This document shows positions 43,897-53,639 of a DNA stretch of 64,000 bases, piece after piece. The notes below the pieces were generated by a model that saw only the letters and a program-made list of their open reading frames with translations, was not told where the DNA came from and did no database searches. The stretch is from positions 744,001 through 808,000 of the forward strand of contig NZ_SACK01000001.1 in assembly GCF_004005815.1 (NCBI RefSeq), given 5' to 3'. The first letter of the stretch is position 1; each line of letters starts with the position of its first letter. A program made the position numbers and the translations under genes. Source of the stretch: Mucilaginibacter limnophilus. GTDB taxonomy: Bacteria; Bacteroidota; Bacteroidia; Sphingobacteriales; Sphingobacteriaceae.

Positions 43897-46884
43897 ATGC
43901 GAGAAAAACTTTTACGATTATTGAGCACTTGTGTCCTGATTTTTATCGTAAGTGTATCCGCCTTTGCCCAAAACAAACAGGTTAGCGGTAAAGTGACAGA
44001 TGCAAGTACAAAAACAGGCTTACCCGGTGTAAGTATCGTTGCTGCCGGGACAACCACAGGAACTACCTCAGACGCTAATGGTAATTTCAGTTTCAGCGTG
44101 CCCGAAGCTACCAAAAGCCTGAAGTTCTCATTTATTGGTTATGCAACCAAAACGGTTGATTTAACCGGGACAAACACGGTAAATGTGGAGCTCCAGGAGA
44201 GCAACAATACCTTAAATGAAGTTGTTATAGTAAGTGTTGGTTACGGCACCCTTGACAAGAAAGAAGTATCAAGCTCCATTACCCACGTTTCGGGTAAAGA
44301 CCTGCTTCCGGTTTCGGCCAACAATCCTTTAATGTCGTTACAGGGTAAGGTAGCGGGTTTAACTATCACCAACACCTCAAACGGCGACCCTAACTCATCG
44401 CCTAACATCCAGTTGAGGGGTGCATCCTCAAGGGTAGCAGGCCTTGGTCCGTTGTTCGTCATCAACGGTGTTCCGGGTGGAAATATCGACAACATCAACC
44501 AAAACGATATAGAAAGCATTGATGTGCTTAAAGGCGGTGCAGCATCGGCCATTTATGGTACCCGTGGTGGTAACGGCGTTATCATCATCACTACCAAAAA
44601 AGGCACCTCACAGGGCCGGATGTTTTATGACGGTTACGCCAGTTTCGATTATGTGACTAATCGCCTGGAAAACCTTTCGGCAGACGAGTTTCTGAATAAC
44701 CGGGTGAAAAATAATCAGGGGCAGGACTATGGTGCCAAAACCGACTGGCTTAAAGAAGTGACCAATTCGCCGGCTTTCAGCCAGAAACACACCTTGCAAC
44801 TTTCGGGCGGGTCTGAAAGAAGCAATTATTTTGCATCCGCAGATTACCGTAATGCTGATGGAATTGACCTCAGGGCACACAAAAAAGAATACGGCGCGCG
44901 CATCAGCGTAAACCACGCTACCAGCGATAATGTGTTTGTAGGTACGCTGAACGTTGCACCACGCATTATGAACACCAGCAATTCCGATTTAGGGAACTTT
45001 AATAATGCTTTAACGCTAAATCCTACTTACCCAATTTATAATGAAGAAGGGAAGTACAACTATATCAATACCGGTTTCTTTTCAAATAACCCGGTAGAAA
45101 ATGGTCGCCTTATAAAGTCTGACGCTGATATCAAAGAGTTAGATATTAATGCCTCGTTAAAGGTTAATATCTTAGATAATTTATCGAGTACTATAACTAT
45201 TTCTGAGATAACAAGATCGGCACGTAATATGAATTTCAGGCCGTCTACTTTGTCGGCAATAGTACATGCTAACAGCACAACGCAAACCAACTTTGCGTCG
45301 CAGGAACAGCAGGAGAACGACCAGAAAAACTTAGAGTGGACAGGTAATTATTCACTTAATTTAAACAAGCATCATTTTAAGTTACTGGGAGGTTACTCTT
45401 ACTCGCTGTACAATTACAAGCAGTTTTATGCTCAAAATTACGACTTTCCGTTTGATACCTATTTGTGGAATAACCTGGGGTCGGGATTGTATAATGGCGG
45501 CGCGGCAGGGCAGGGGCAATCAGCGGTAAGATCAACACAAAACGGTTCTACGCTTATTGCATTTTTTGGCAGGCTTAATTATGACTTTAATAACCGCTAT
45601 ATACTTACTGCCAGCTTGCGTCATGAAGGTTCTTCAAAATTTGGCACGCAAAACAAATGGGGTAATTTCCCTGCAGTTTCGGGCGCCTGGAGAGTTTCTG
45701 AAGAAGAATTTTTTAAAGGTGCTATACCATGGTTAGATGAACTTAAGGTGCGTGCCGACTATGGTGTTACAGGTAACCAGGATTTTGACAATTACCTTTC
45801 GCTGTTGCTTTACGGCGGTGCCGGATATTTCCCGTTTGAAGGCACACAATACCAGGTGTACGGCCCGTCATCAAACGTTAACCCCGACCTGAGGTGGGAA
45901 AAAGCTATCAACTTTAACGCGGGTATTGATTTCAGCTTGCTCAACAGCCGCTTATCGGGTTCGATAGATTACTACGTACGTACCAATAAGGATTTGCTGG
46001 GCGGTTACAGGGTACCGCTTCCGCCTAACTCGCAAACTGAAACTTTTGCAAACGTAGGTACTATGAAAAATCATGGTATTGAGGTTTCATTGAGCGGCGA
46101 GGTAATTAAAAAGAATGATATGTCATATGTAGTTGGCATAGCGGCGGCTTATAACCGCAATAAGTTTGTGTCATTCTCTAACTCGATATACCAGGGCGAC
46201 CCGTTCCGCGATGTTGCCGGCTTACCTGCCCCAGGTTCACCAGGCAGCATACAACGTTTACAGGAAGGACGCATAATCGGCGAGTTTTATATGCTGCGCT
46301 CTGCAGGTGTTGATGAAACAGGCGCGCTGTTGGTTTATAAAAAAGACGGCAGCATTGTGCCGGCTAATCAGTCGAGTGCCGACGATAAGCAGTTTGTAGG
46401 TAACGGACAACCAAAGTTCATAGCTTCTTTAAACAATGCTTTTCGCTACAAGCGCTTTGATTTGAACGTATTTCTGCGCGGAGCATTCGGTTATCAGATA
46501 TTTAACACCCCGGCGTTTTATCTGGGTACACCGGCGGCACAAGCCGACGCCAATGTGCTGAAATCAGCTTTCGACCCTAAAAGCAAATACTCAAAGTTAA
46601 CCAATCCGGCTACCGCGTCACTGGCGTCTGATTATTTTCTTGAATCGGGCTCTTTTGTAAAAATTGATAACGTTGCATTGGGTTACACACAACCGCTCAA
46701 AACCAAATACCTGAAATCGATAAGGCTTTATGCTGCGGGCCGTAACCTGCACACCTTCACCAAGTACACAGGCGGCGACCCTGATTTGATAGAGATTAAC
46801 GGACTTACCCCTGGTGTAAACACCTCATTGAACTATTACCCCGCAACACTGCAGGTGATATTAGGCTTACAGGCAACATTTTAA
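43897..46884 (+). CDS. SusC/RagA-family TonB-dependent outer-membrane transporter
   Basis: A 995-residue transporter. The signal peptide ends near AFAQ (residue 26). A carboxypeptidase-like domain follows (about 28-110, VSGKVTDASTKTGLPGVSIV), then the plug (about 115-225: LNEVVIVSVGYGTLDKKEVS, FVINGVPGG, LKGGAASAIYGTRGGNGV) and the barrel, ending LQVILGLQATF. It forms the uptake channel for oligosaccharides bound by the SusD partner that starts 11 bases later. The operon continues with two GH31 glycosidases, so an alpha-glucan or related alpha-linked glycan is the likely cargo. Control by the divergent SusR-like protein is inferred. Confidence 0.95.
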   Translation: MREKLLRLLSTCVLIFIVSVSAFAQNKQVSGKVTDASTKTGLPGVSIVAAGTTTGTTSDANGNFSFSVPEATKSLKFSFIGYATKTVDLTGTNTVNVELQESNNTLNEVVIVSVGYGTLDKKEVSSSITHVSGKDLLPVSANNPLMSLQGKVAGLTITNTSNGDPNSSPNIQLRGASSRVAGLGPLFVINGVPGGNIDNINQNDIESIDVLKGGAASAIYGTRGGNGVIIITTKKGTSQGRMFYDGYASFDYVTNRLENLSADEFLNNRVKNNQGQDYGAKTDWLKEVTNSPAFSQKHTLQLSGGSERSNYFASADYRNADGIDLRAHKKEYGARISVNHATSDNVFVGTLNVAPRIMNTSNSDLGNFNNALTLNPTYPIYNEEGKYNYINTGFFSNNPVENGRLIKSDADIKELDINASLKVNILDNLSSTITISEITRSARNMNFRPSTLSAIVHANSTTQTNFASQEQQENDQKNLEWTGNYSLNLNKHHFKLLGGYSYSLYNYKQFYAQNYDFPFDTYLWNNLGSGLYNGGAAGQGQSAVRSTQNGSTLIAFFGRLNYDFNNRYILTASLRHEGSSKFGTQNKWGNFPAVSGAWRVSEEEFFKGAIPWLDELKVRADYGVTGNQDFDNYLSLLLYGGAGYFPFEGTQYQVYGPSSNVNPDLRWEKAINFNAGIDFSLLNSRLSGSIDYYVRTNKDLLGGYRVPLPPNSQTETFANVGTMKNHGIEVSLSGEVIKKNDMSYVVGIAAAYNRNKFVSFSNSIYQGDPFRDVAGLPAPGSPGSIQRLQEGRIIGEFYMLRSAGVDETGALLVYKKDGSIVPANQSSADDKQFVGNGQPKFIASLNNAFRYKRFDLNVFLRGAFGYQIFNTPAFYLGTPAAQADANVLKSAFDPKSKYSKLTNPATASLASDYFLESGSFVKIDNVALGYTQPLKTKYLKSIRLYAAGRNLHTFTKYTGGDPDLIEINGLTPGVNTSLNYYPATLQVILGLQATF

Positions 46885-46895
46885 GCATTTACAAC

Positions 46896-48626
46896 ATGAA
46901 AAAAAATAAATTTATAATAAGCAGCGCGCTGCTCATATCCATAATTTCGGGCAGCTGTACAAAACTTGATGAGAAGGTTTATGATAAGGTGGATGCGGCA
47001 AGTTTCCTTACCCGCCGCGATGATGTGATACGCGCGTTTTTACGTCCGTTTGAGCATGGTTACTGGAGCATACAGGGTAATGATTATTACGCCGTTATGG
47101 AAAACAGTACCGATGAAATAGGTACTTACAACCGCCAGGGTGACTGGCAGGATGGTGGTTATTATCAGCGTATGCACTACCACACCTGGACAACACAGGA
47201 TGGCTTTACCGATGGTGTTTGGACAAACCTGTTTCAGGGTGTTGTGCTTTCTACCAACTCTTTACAGGACATGGAAAGCATAAGAGACCCTGCGAAGTTA
47301 AGCGTAACTCCGGAAGAACTGGCCGATTTTAAATCAGAATTGCGCACGCTGAGAGCATGGTTCAACCTTAGAGCTTTCGACTTTTACCGGAATATTCCAC
47401 TTGTAACCGATGTAAAAACCTCAACCCAAAGTGGTCCGCAGGCAACACCGCAGGAAACTTTCAATTTCATCGAGAAGGAGCTTTTAGAATCGATACCGGG
47501 CTTGCCAACGCGTGAGCAGCTTGGCGCTAAAGGCATAGGCCGATGGACAAAAGCCAGTGCTGCTGCTTTGCTGGTTAGGCTTTATCTTAATGCCAAAGTG
47601 TATATAGGCGTTGATAAATTTGCTGAATGCGAGACAGTTTGTAAAGATATTATCGCAGGTAAATACGGCGCTTACCAGTTGGATACCCGCTGGGATGCCC
47701 CGTTTGACTATACCAATACCTCACTTGAATCGGAAGTGATATATGGTTTTCCGGGAACATTGGCACGTACGCACTGGCAGTATGATGGTGGTATGTTTTG
47801 GTGGGGAATGACGTATGATGCGGGGCCACTGTATTGTGGATTTACCGACTTCGGACAGTCGAACCCACGTTATGCATTGCAGCCGGGACGCGATGTTGAC
47901 AGCGTTGAATACAATCATGCACTGGGCAAGCCGTTTGTTAAATTCCAGAAGTATCCTGATGACTTCCGTTTAACAAAATACAAAAATCTGGGCAATAGTA
48001 AACGTGAAGGTATGTTTCTGTTTGGTTACCTGCCTTTTACACGCACGGTTAACGGACAGGAGGTTGCTGATACGGTTAGAGGGAATAAGGGCAGCTATCC
48101 TTTATTCATTCGCGACCAGGTAGGCATGTTCCTTGATACCAAGCCAGGTAAAAAAATTGCAGACAAGGAGTCGAACATGAATCATGCCGATCATAACTCG
48201 GGCATATTTATGGTTAAATACCCGGTATATCCAACGCCCGATCCAAACCGAATTACCTCGGCCTATGCTGAAATACGATTATCGGAAATTTATTATTCTC
48301 TTGCCGAATGTTTATACCGTAAAGGTGACAAGGCCGGCGCTGCTGACTTACTGAACCAGGTAAGAAAGCGTAACTATCCAGCCGGATCACCAAGCTTGTA
48401 TGATGCAAGCGGAAGCCAGCTCACCGATCAGGAAATGCTGGATGAATGGGGACGTGAATTTTTAGGCGAGGGCCGCCGCCGTATCGACCTGATTCGTTGG
48501 GGAGTGTTTAATTCCGGTACCTGGTGGGATAAACAACCCGATGCAGATAATCACACAGCCATATTCCCCATTGGCCAAAGAACCTTGGGCGTTAATAGAG
48601 ATCTAAAACAAAATCCTGGTTACTAA
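46896..48626 (+). CDS. SusD/RagB-like glycan-binding lipoprotein
   Basis: A 576-residue surface lipoprotein. The signal peptide ends in SIISGSC (lipidated Cys near residue 22), then TKLDEKVYDKVDAASF. TPR-type helices and the SusD family blocks follow: ELRTLRAWFNLRAFDFYRNI near 150, ASAAALLVRLYLNAKVYIG near 225, and the C-terminal RRIDLIRWG and the final NPGY. It pairs with SusC (11 bases upstream) to bind glycan at the cell surface. A hairpin between this gene and the first GH31 gene could reduce expression of the enzymes relative to the transporter. Confidence 0.95.
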   Translation: MKKNKFIISSALLISIISGSCTKLDEKVYDKVDAASFLTRRDDVIRAFLRPFEHGYWSIQGNDYYAVMENSTDEIGTYNRQGDWQDGGYYQRMHYHTWTTQDGFTDGVWTNLFQGVVLSTNSLQDMESIRDPAKLSVTPEELADFKSELRTLRAWFNLRAFDFYRNIPLVTDVKTSTQSGPQATPQETFNFIEKELLESIPGLPTREQLGAKGIGRWTKASAAALLVRLYLNAKVYIGVDKFAECETVCKDIIAGKYGAYQLDTRWDAPFDYTNTSLESEVIYGFPGTLARTHWQYDGGMFWWGMTYDAGPLYCGFTDFGQSNPRYALQPGRDVDSVEYNHALGKPFVKFQKYPDDFRLTKYKNLGNSKREGMFLFGYLPFTRTVNGQEVADTVRGNKGSYPLFIRDQVGMFLDTKPGKKIADKESNMNHADHNSGIFMVKYPVYPTPDPNRITSAYAEIRLSEIYYSLAECLYRKGDKAGAADLLNQVRKRNYPAGSPSLYDASGSQLTDQEMLDEWGREFLGEGRRRIDLIRWGVFNSGTWWDKQPDADNHTAIFPIGQRTLGVNRDLKQNPGY

Positions 48627-48635
48627 TTAAGTTGA

Positions 48636-48669
48636 ACACCCTTGCGCAGGCAATCTGCTGCAGGGGTGT
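48636..48669 (+). terminator. Hairpin between SusD and the first GH31 gene
   Basis: ACACCC pairs with GGGTGT, and inside it CGCAG pairs loosely with CTGC(A)G. A weak T-rich stretch follows. It could be a partial terminator or an mRNA-processing element inside the operon. Confidence 0.4.
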
Positions 48670-48701
48670 ATCTTATTTAAATCGAACATCTTCATTTATC
48701 T

Positions 48702-50876
48702 ATGATCAAACTGTCTACACGATTTTTATTCATCATTTTCTTATTATTTTTAGCTAATAACACCTCCTTTGCCGAGCGTTTGCCTATTAACCATTCGGGC
48801 CTTGTTGGCAAAAACATAGCGGTATTTATACCAGAGGGATACAATCCCAAGAAAACGCCATCACTTATTCTAAAAAAAGAACCAGTTATACTGGACGCAG
48901 TACCTAAAGGCTGGAAGATAGTGCCCCAGTTTACCGTAGTAAACGGTAAGGCTACTGCCGTTGTAAATCTCACCGGACAGGTAAGTTTGTATGGTGGCGG
49001 CGAAGTAACCGGTCCGCTGTTACGTAATGGAAAAACCATAAAGCTTTGGAATACCGATACCGGCGCTTACGGTGTCGATGGCGGTTCGCGATTATACCAG
49101 TCGCATCCCTGGGTTATGGGTGTGCGTGCGGACGGAACAGCTTTTGGCGTATTGTTCGATAGTTTTTGGAAGGCAGAGCTAAGCACCGAGGATGATAAGA
49201 TAACCTTCAAAAGCGAAGGCCCGGCGTTTAGGGTGCTGGTAATTGACCGCAGTTCTCCGCAGGAAGTGGTTCAGGGTCTGGCTGAACTTACCGGTACTAT
49301 TGAATTGCCGCCAAGGTGGGCTTTGGGTTATCAGCAGTGCCGCTTTTCATACGCTTCAGAAACCCGTGTCAGGGAGATAGCCGACACTTTCCGTGTTAAA
49401 AAAATCCCTTGCGACGTAATTTGGATGGATATTGATTACATGGAAGGCTACCGCGTATTCACTTTCAATAAACAGAATTTCCCAAATCCGAAGAAATTAA
49501 ATAACGATTTACACGCAAAAGGTTTTCATTCGGTATTTATGATTGACCCGGGTGTGAAGTTTGATAAAGATTATTCTGTTTATCAATCAGGCACCAAACA
49601 GGATGTATGGGTAAAAGACACAGCAGGGCAGGAGTACCACGGAAAAGTATGGCCGGGCGATTGTGCCTTCCCCGACTTTACCATGCCCAGAACACGCCAG
49701 TGGTGGGCTAATTTATACAAAGATTTTTTGGCGACAGGTATTGACGGCGTATGGAACGATATGAACGAACCTGCCGTGAACGACAGTGAATTTCCTAAGC
49801 ACTTACAGTTGGGCACTATGCCCTACCACACGCCGCACCGTGGTGGTGGAGCATTACCGGCTGGTCCGCACCTGCTTTACCACAATGCTTATGGCAGATT
49901 GATGGTTGAGGCTACAAGGGAAGGCGTACTGGCGGCAAAGCCTGATAAACGACCATTCGTGCTAACCCGTGCTAACCTATTGGGCGGCCAGCGATACGCC
50001 GCCACCTGGACGGGCGATAATTATGCCGATGAGCGGTTTATGAAGCTGTCTGTACCAATGTCAATCACGTTAGGTTTATCAGGACAACCATTCAGCGGAC
50101 CGGACATTGGCGGCTTTTTAGGCAATACCAGCGCCGACCTTTGGGGACAATGGCTTGGTTTCGGCACCTTTCTGCCATTCGCGCGCGGACATGCCTGTGC
50201 CGGTACCAACAATAAAGAGCCTTGGGCTTTTGGTGCGGAAATGGAAAAAACATCAAGGATAGCTTTAGAAAGACGTTATCGTTTATTACCATACCTGTAC
50301 AAGTTATTTTATAATGCACATAAAACCGGGATGCCAATCATGCGTCCGGCTTTCTTTGATGACCCCACTAATCTGAATTTAAGAAACGAAGAGCAGGTAT
50401 TTTTATTAGGTAAAGATTTGCTGGTAGTGCCAGCTTTTGCAAAAGACCCACATTTGCCGACAGGTAAATGGGAAACACTAAATCTAATTAATGGCGAAGA
50501 AACCGATAAATATCAGGCTAAATTACTGATAAAAGGCGGCGGTATTATTCCTGCAGGAAACGTTGTTCAAAACACTCAGGAGAATAGCTTAGCCGAACTT
50601 ACTTTATACATATGCCTTGATGCCAAAGGAACTGCGACAGGAGAATTGTACTGGGATGCAGGCGAAGGTTGGGCTTTCAAAAAACAAGGTTATAAGCGCT
50701 TGACCATTAATGCAAGTACACAAAATGGTGTGGTTAAAGTCGCACTTTCTTCAGTAGGTGGTACTTACAAAATTGAACAGGATGTCAAATCTGTAAAGGC
50801 CATCATATTGCAAAACGGCAAACAATATGTCGGTAGCGGTAGCCTGCAAAAAGGTGTCCGTGTCAGGATCAATTAA
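48702..50876 (+). CDS. Glycoside hydrolase family 31 alpha-glucosidase-like enzyme
   Basis: A 724-residue exported enzyme with a signal peptide ending near SFAE (residue 25). The N-terminal beta-sandwich is followed by the catalytic barrel from about residue 210 (LPPRWALGYQQCRFSYASE). The catalytic nucleophile is the Asp in GVWNDMNEP and the acid/base the Asp in WTGDNYAD, both standard for GH31. FGTFLPFARGHA and LERRYRLLPYLY are also typical. Most relatives release glucose from the non-reducing end of alpha-glucans. It is 75 bases downstream of SusD and in the same direction as the next GH31 gene, with which it overlaps only if a GTG start is used there. Confidence 0.92.
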   Translation: MIKLSTRFLFIIFLLFLANNTSFAERLPINHSGLVGKNIAVFIPEGYNPKKTPSLILKKEPVILDAVPKGWKIVPQFTVVNGKATAVVNLTGQVSLYGGGEVTGPLLRNGKTIKLWNTDTGAYGVDGGSRLYQSHPWVMGVRADGTAFGVLFDSFWKAELSTEDDKITFKSEGPAFRVLVIDRSSPQEVVQGLAELTGTIELPPRWALGYQQCRFSYASETRVREIADTFRVKKIPCDVIWMDIDYMEGYRVFTFNKQNFPNPKKLNNDLHAKGFHSVFMIDPGVKFDKDYSVYQSGTKQDVWVKDTAGQEYHGKVWPGDCAFPDFTMPRTRQWWANLYKDFLATGIDGVWNDMNEPAVNDSEFPKHLQLGTMPYHTPHRGGGALPAGPHLLYHNAYGRLMVEATREGVLAAKPDKRPFVLTRANLLGGQRYAATWTGDNYADERFMKLSVPMSITLGLSGQPFSGPDIGGFLGNTSADLWGQWLGFGTFLPFARGHACAGTNNKEPWAFGAEMEKTSRIALERRYRLLPYLYKLFYNAHKTGMPIMRPAFFDDPTNLNLRNEEQVFLLGKDLLVVPAFAKDPHLPTGKWETLNLINGEETDKYQAKLLIKGGGIIPAGNVVQNTQENSLAELTLYICLDAKGTATGELYWDAGEGWAFKKQGYKRLTINASTQNGVVKVALSSVGGTYKIEQDVKSVKAIILQNGKQYVGSGSLQKGVRVRIN

Positions 50877-50916
50877 TACTTCGCCAACAAATTTTATTAG
50901 TCTATACATCACAATT

Positions 50917-53550
50917 ATGTTTTTATTCAAATCCCGAAGTAAATTTTATTTAAAGAAGTGGCTTTTACTGTTGCTTGTTTTAGTTCAAATAGGGGCAGTC
51001 GAGGCGCAAACGCCCATGCATCCGCTTGCCAATCCAAAGGCTGTAGTACAGTCGGGCCAGGCAAGGTTTACGGTGCTTACGCCGCGGCTTATACGTATGG
51101 AATGGACGGCTGCACTGCCGTTTATTGACAACGCGACATTAACCATAATTAACCGCAATTTGCCGGTGCCGCGTTTTACATCAAAAACAGAAAATGGCGA
51201 GCTTGTTATTAAAACCGATGAATTGGAACTCCGTTATAAAACAGCATCAGGAAAATTTACTGAGGAAAATCTATCAGTTACTTCTCTTGACAATAAACAC
51301 ACGTTTAGCTGGTCGCCGGGTAAAAAACAAAAAGGCAATTTAAAAGGCACTTACCGTACATTGGATAATTTTGACGGCGACTACCATATCTGGGATAAAA
51401 AGAAAATGGAACTTGAAGACGGCCTGCTGGCTACAGATGGCTGGACACTGATAGATGATTCGCAAAAATTGCTGTTTGATTCGGCCCCATGGCCCTGGGT
51501 GACAGAACGCCCCGCGAAAGATTACCAGGATTTTTACTTTTTTGGTTACGGAAAACAATACAAAAAAGCGTTGTATGATTTTACACAGATAGCAGGCAAG
51601 GTGCCCCTGCCGCCGCGTTACGCCTTTGGTTACTGGTGGTCGAGGTACTGGAGTTATTCAGAAAATGAGGTGCGCGATGTGGTGAATAATTTTGAAGAGC
51701 ACAACATACCGCTGGACGTATTTGTGATTGATATGGACTGGCACGAAACCGACAGCTTAAGGGCGAAATATGATGTGTTTGACCAAACCAAGCACTGGAC
51801 CGGCTGGACCTGGAACAAACGACTTTTTCCAAATCCGGCTGGTGCGTTAAGCTGGATTAAAAGCCAAAATCTAAAGGTGACGCTAAACCTTCACCCCGCA
51901 TCGGGAATTGCCCCGTTTGAGGAGCCTTATAAAAGAATGGCGCAGGAACTGAACTTTGATACAACAAGTAAAGCTAACATCCCTTACGAAGGGTCGAACA
52001 AAAAATACATGCAGGCGCTGTTCGGCAAGGTTTTGCATCCAATGGAAAAAATGGGTGTAAGCTTCTGGTGGCTAGACTGGCAACAATGGCCTAATGATAA
52101 GAAGATAAAAAGCCTGAACAATACCTGGTGGCTTAACTATGTGTTTTTTACAGATATGGAACGCAACACATCGGTGCGCCCGCTGCTGTATCACCGCTGG
52201 GGTGGTTTGGGTAATCACCGTTACCAACTGGGCTTTTCGGGGGATGCGGTTATCTCATGGAAATCACTGGCATTTCAGCCTTATTTTACCAGTAGCGCGT
52301 CAAATGTACTTTACGGATACTGGAGTCATGATATCGGCGGTCACCAGTTTGGCCCCGGTTCAGACCAAAAGCTCGACCCCGAACTGTACGTACGCTGGAT
52401 GCAGTATGGCGCCTTGAGCCCTATTTTTAGGTCGCATTCATCAAAAAACTCTCATCTCAATAAAGAGGTTTGGAACTTTAGCGGTGAATATTATGACGCG
52501 TTAAAGACTGCCATTGAACTGAGATATGAACTTGCACCTTACATCTACACCATGGCCCGCAAAACGTATGATACCGGTATTTCGCTTTGCCGCCCGCTGT
52601 ATTATGATTATCCGGAAGTTGACGCAGCGTACAATAATCCGTCAGAATATATGTTTGGCGACGATATGCTGATTGCGCCGATTGTTGCTCCGATGGATAA
52701 CGGCCAATCAAAAGTTGAAGTATGGCTTCCTGAGGGAAACAACTGGTTTGAATGGCAAACAGGTACACTTTTAAAGGGTGGGCAAACTGTAAAACGCACA
52801 TTTGCTTTAGATGAATATCCCATTTATGTTAAAGCGGGTGCTGTTATTCCTTCATATCCTAAAACAAAAAATTTAACAAAGCAGCCTGATACTTATGTTA
52901 TCGACGTGTTCCCGGGTGCCGATGGTGCGGCCTCTGTTTATGAAGATGCAGGCAACTCAAAAAACTACGCAACCGAGTATGCCACAACCAAAGTTGTTTC
53001 AAAACATCTGCAAGGCAGAAAACAACAGGTAACCATTATGCCGCGCAAAGGAACGTATGAGGGTATGCCTATTGCAAGGAGTTATGTTGTACGATTAGTT
53101 GGTGCCGAAATGCCTGCCACAATTACAGTAAATGGTAAAAAAATGAACTATGCTGTTGAACCAGCTTCCGGCTTCTGGAATTATAATGGCAAAACGTTGT
53201 CGGTAGAAATATCGCTGCCGAAAACAAGTTGTGCAACGCAGCAGGAAATAATAGTACAGTACAATCAAACCAACAATTTTGATGTTAATACCGGTTTGGT
53301 GCGTAAATTTAGGCAATTAAGTAAAACGGTAACTGCCTTAAAATTCAGGGATGCCGATATTATTTTGCCTGAAGTAGTTGGCCGTTGTGAAGAAACTAAC
53401 AGGTCGTTATCATATTACCCCGGCCAGTTCTACAAAACGTTAGGCTACTTCCAAACCAATTTTAGCAGCCTGCCGCAAGCGGTTAAAAAGGCTACCAACC
53501 AGGCCAATGCCGATTGGTTTAACGAACAAATTAATAAGTTAGATAAATAA
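50917..53550 (+). CDS. Second glycoside hydrolase family 31 enzyme
   Basis: An 877-residue exported enzyme; the signal peptide is KKWLLLLLVLVQIGAVEAQ (cut near residue 31). The GH31 barrel starts near LPPRYAFGYWWSRYWSYSE. The nucleophile is the Asp in WWLDWQQWP and the acid/base the Asp in GFSGDAVISW. It has the long insert DMDWHETDSLRAKYDVFDQT and a DUF5110-like domain after the barrel. About 110 extra residues at the C terminus have no recognised family. The frame reaches a non-ATG codon at 50827 overlapping the first GH31 gene; ATG 50917 before the signal peptide is chosen. It differs from the first enzyme, so the two probably cut different linkages. A terminator follows. Confidence 0.9.
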   Translation: MFLFKSRSKFYLKKWLLLLLVLVQIGAVEAQTPMHPLANPKAVVQSGQARFTVLTPRLIRMEWTAALPFIDNATLTIINRNLPVPRFTSKTENGELVIKTDELELRYKTASGKFTEENLSVTSLDNKHTFSWSPGKKQKGNLKGTYRTLDNFDGDYHIWDKKKMELEDGLLATDGWTLIDDSQKLLFDSAPWPWVTERPAKDYQDFYFFGYGKQYKKALYDFTQIAGKVPLPPRYAFGYWWSRYWSYSENEVRDVVNNFEEHNIPLDVFVIDMDWHETDSLRAKYDVFDQTKHWTGWTWNKRLFPNPAGALSWIKSQNLKVTLNLHPASGIAPFEEPYKRMAQELNFDTTSKANIPYEGSNKKYMQALFGKVLHPMEKMGVSFWWLDWQQWPNDKKIKSLNNTWWLNYVFFTDMERNTSVRPLLYHRWGGLGNHRYQLGFSGDAVISWKSLAFQPYFTSSASNVLYGYWSHDIGGHQFGPGSDQKLDPELYVRWMQYGALSPIFRSHSSKNSHLNKEVWNFSGEYYDALKTAIELRYELAPYIYTMARKTYDTGISLCRPLYYDYPEVDAAYNNPSEYMFGDDMLIAPIVAPMDNGQSKVEVWLPEGNNWFEWQTGTLLKGGQTVKRTFALDEYPIYVKAGAVIPSYPKTKNLTKQPDTYVIDVFPGADGAASVYEDAGNSKNYATEYATTKVVSKHLQGRKQQVTIMPRKGTYEGMPIARSYVVRLVGAEMPATITVNGKKMNYAVEPASGFWNYNGKTLSVEISLPKTSCATQQEIIVQYNQTNNFDVNTGLVRKFRQLSKTVTALKFRDADIILPEVVGRCEETNRSLSYYPGQFYKTLGYFQTNFSSLPQAVKKATNQANADWFNEQINKLDK

Positions 53551-53569
53551 ACCCTGAACCTAATTACTA

Positions 53570-53620
53570 CCGCAACCCGTGGATATTCAAATGTTATGTT
53601 TGAACTTCCACGGGTTGCGG
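53570..53620. terminator. Bidirectional terminator between converging operons
   Basis: Perfect 14-base arms (53570-53583, 53607-53620) with further pairing inside (CAAA with TTTG). It lies 19 bases after the second GH31 gene and 19 bases before the end of the converging second SusR-like gene. No long T tract is present. Confidence 0.7.
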
Positions 53621-53639
53621 CATTTATAAGCCGGTTACT

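Noticed and set aside
50827..50916. An N-terminal extension of the second GH31 enzyme overlapping the first
   Set aside because: The extension precedes the signal peptide and starts at a non-ATG codon; ATG 50917 gives a proper exported protein.
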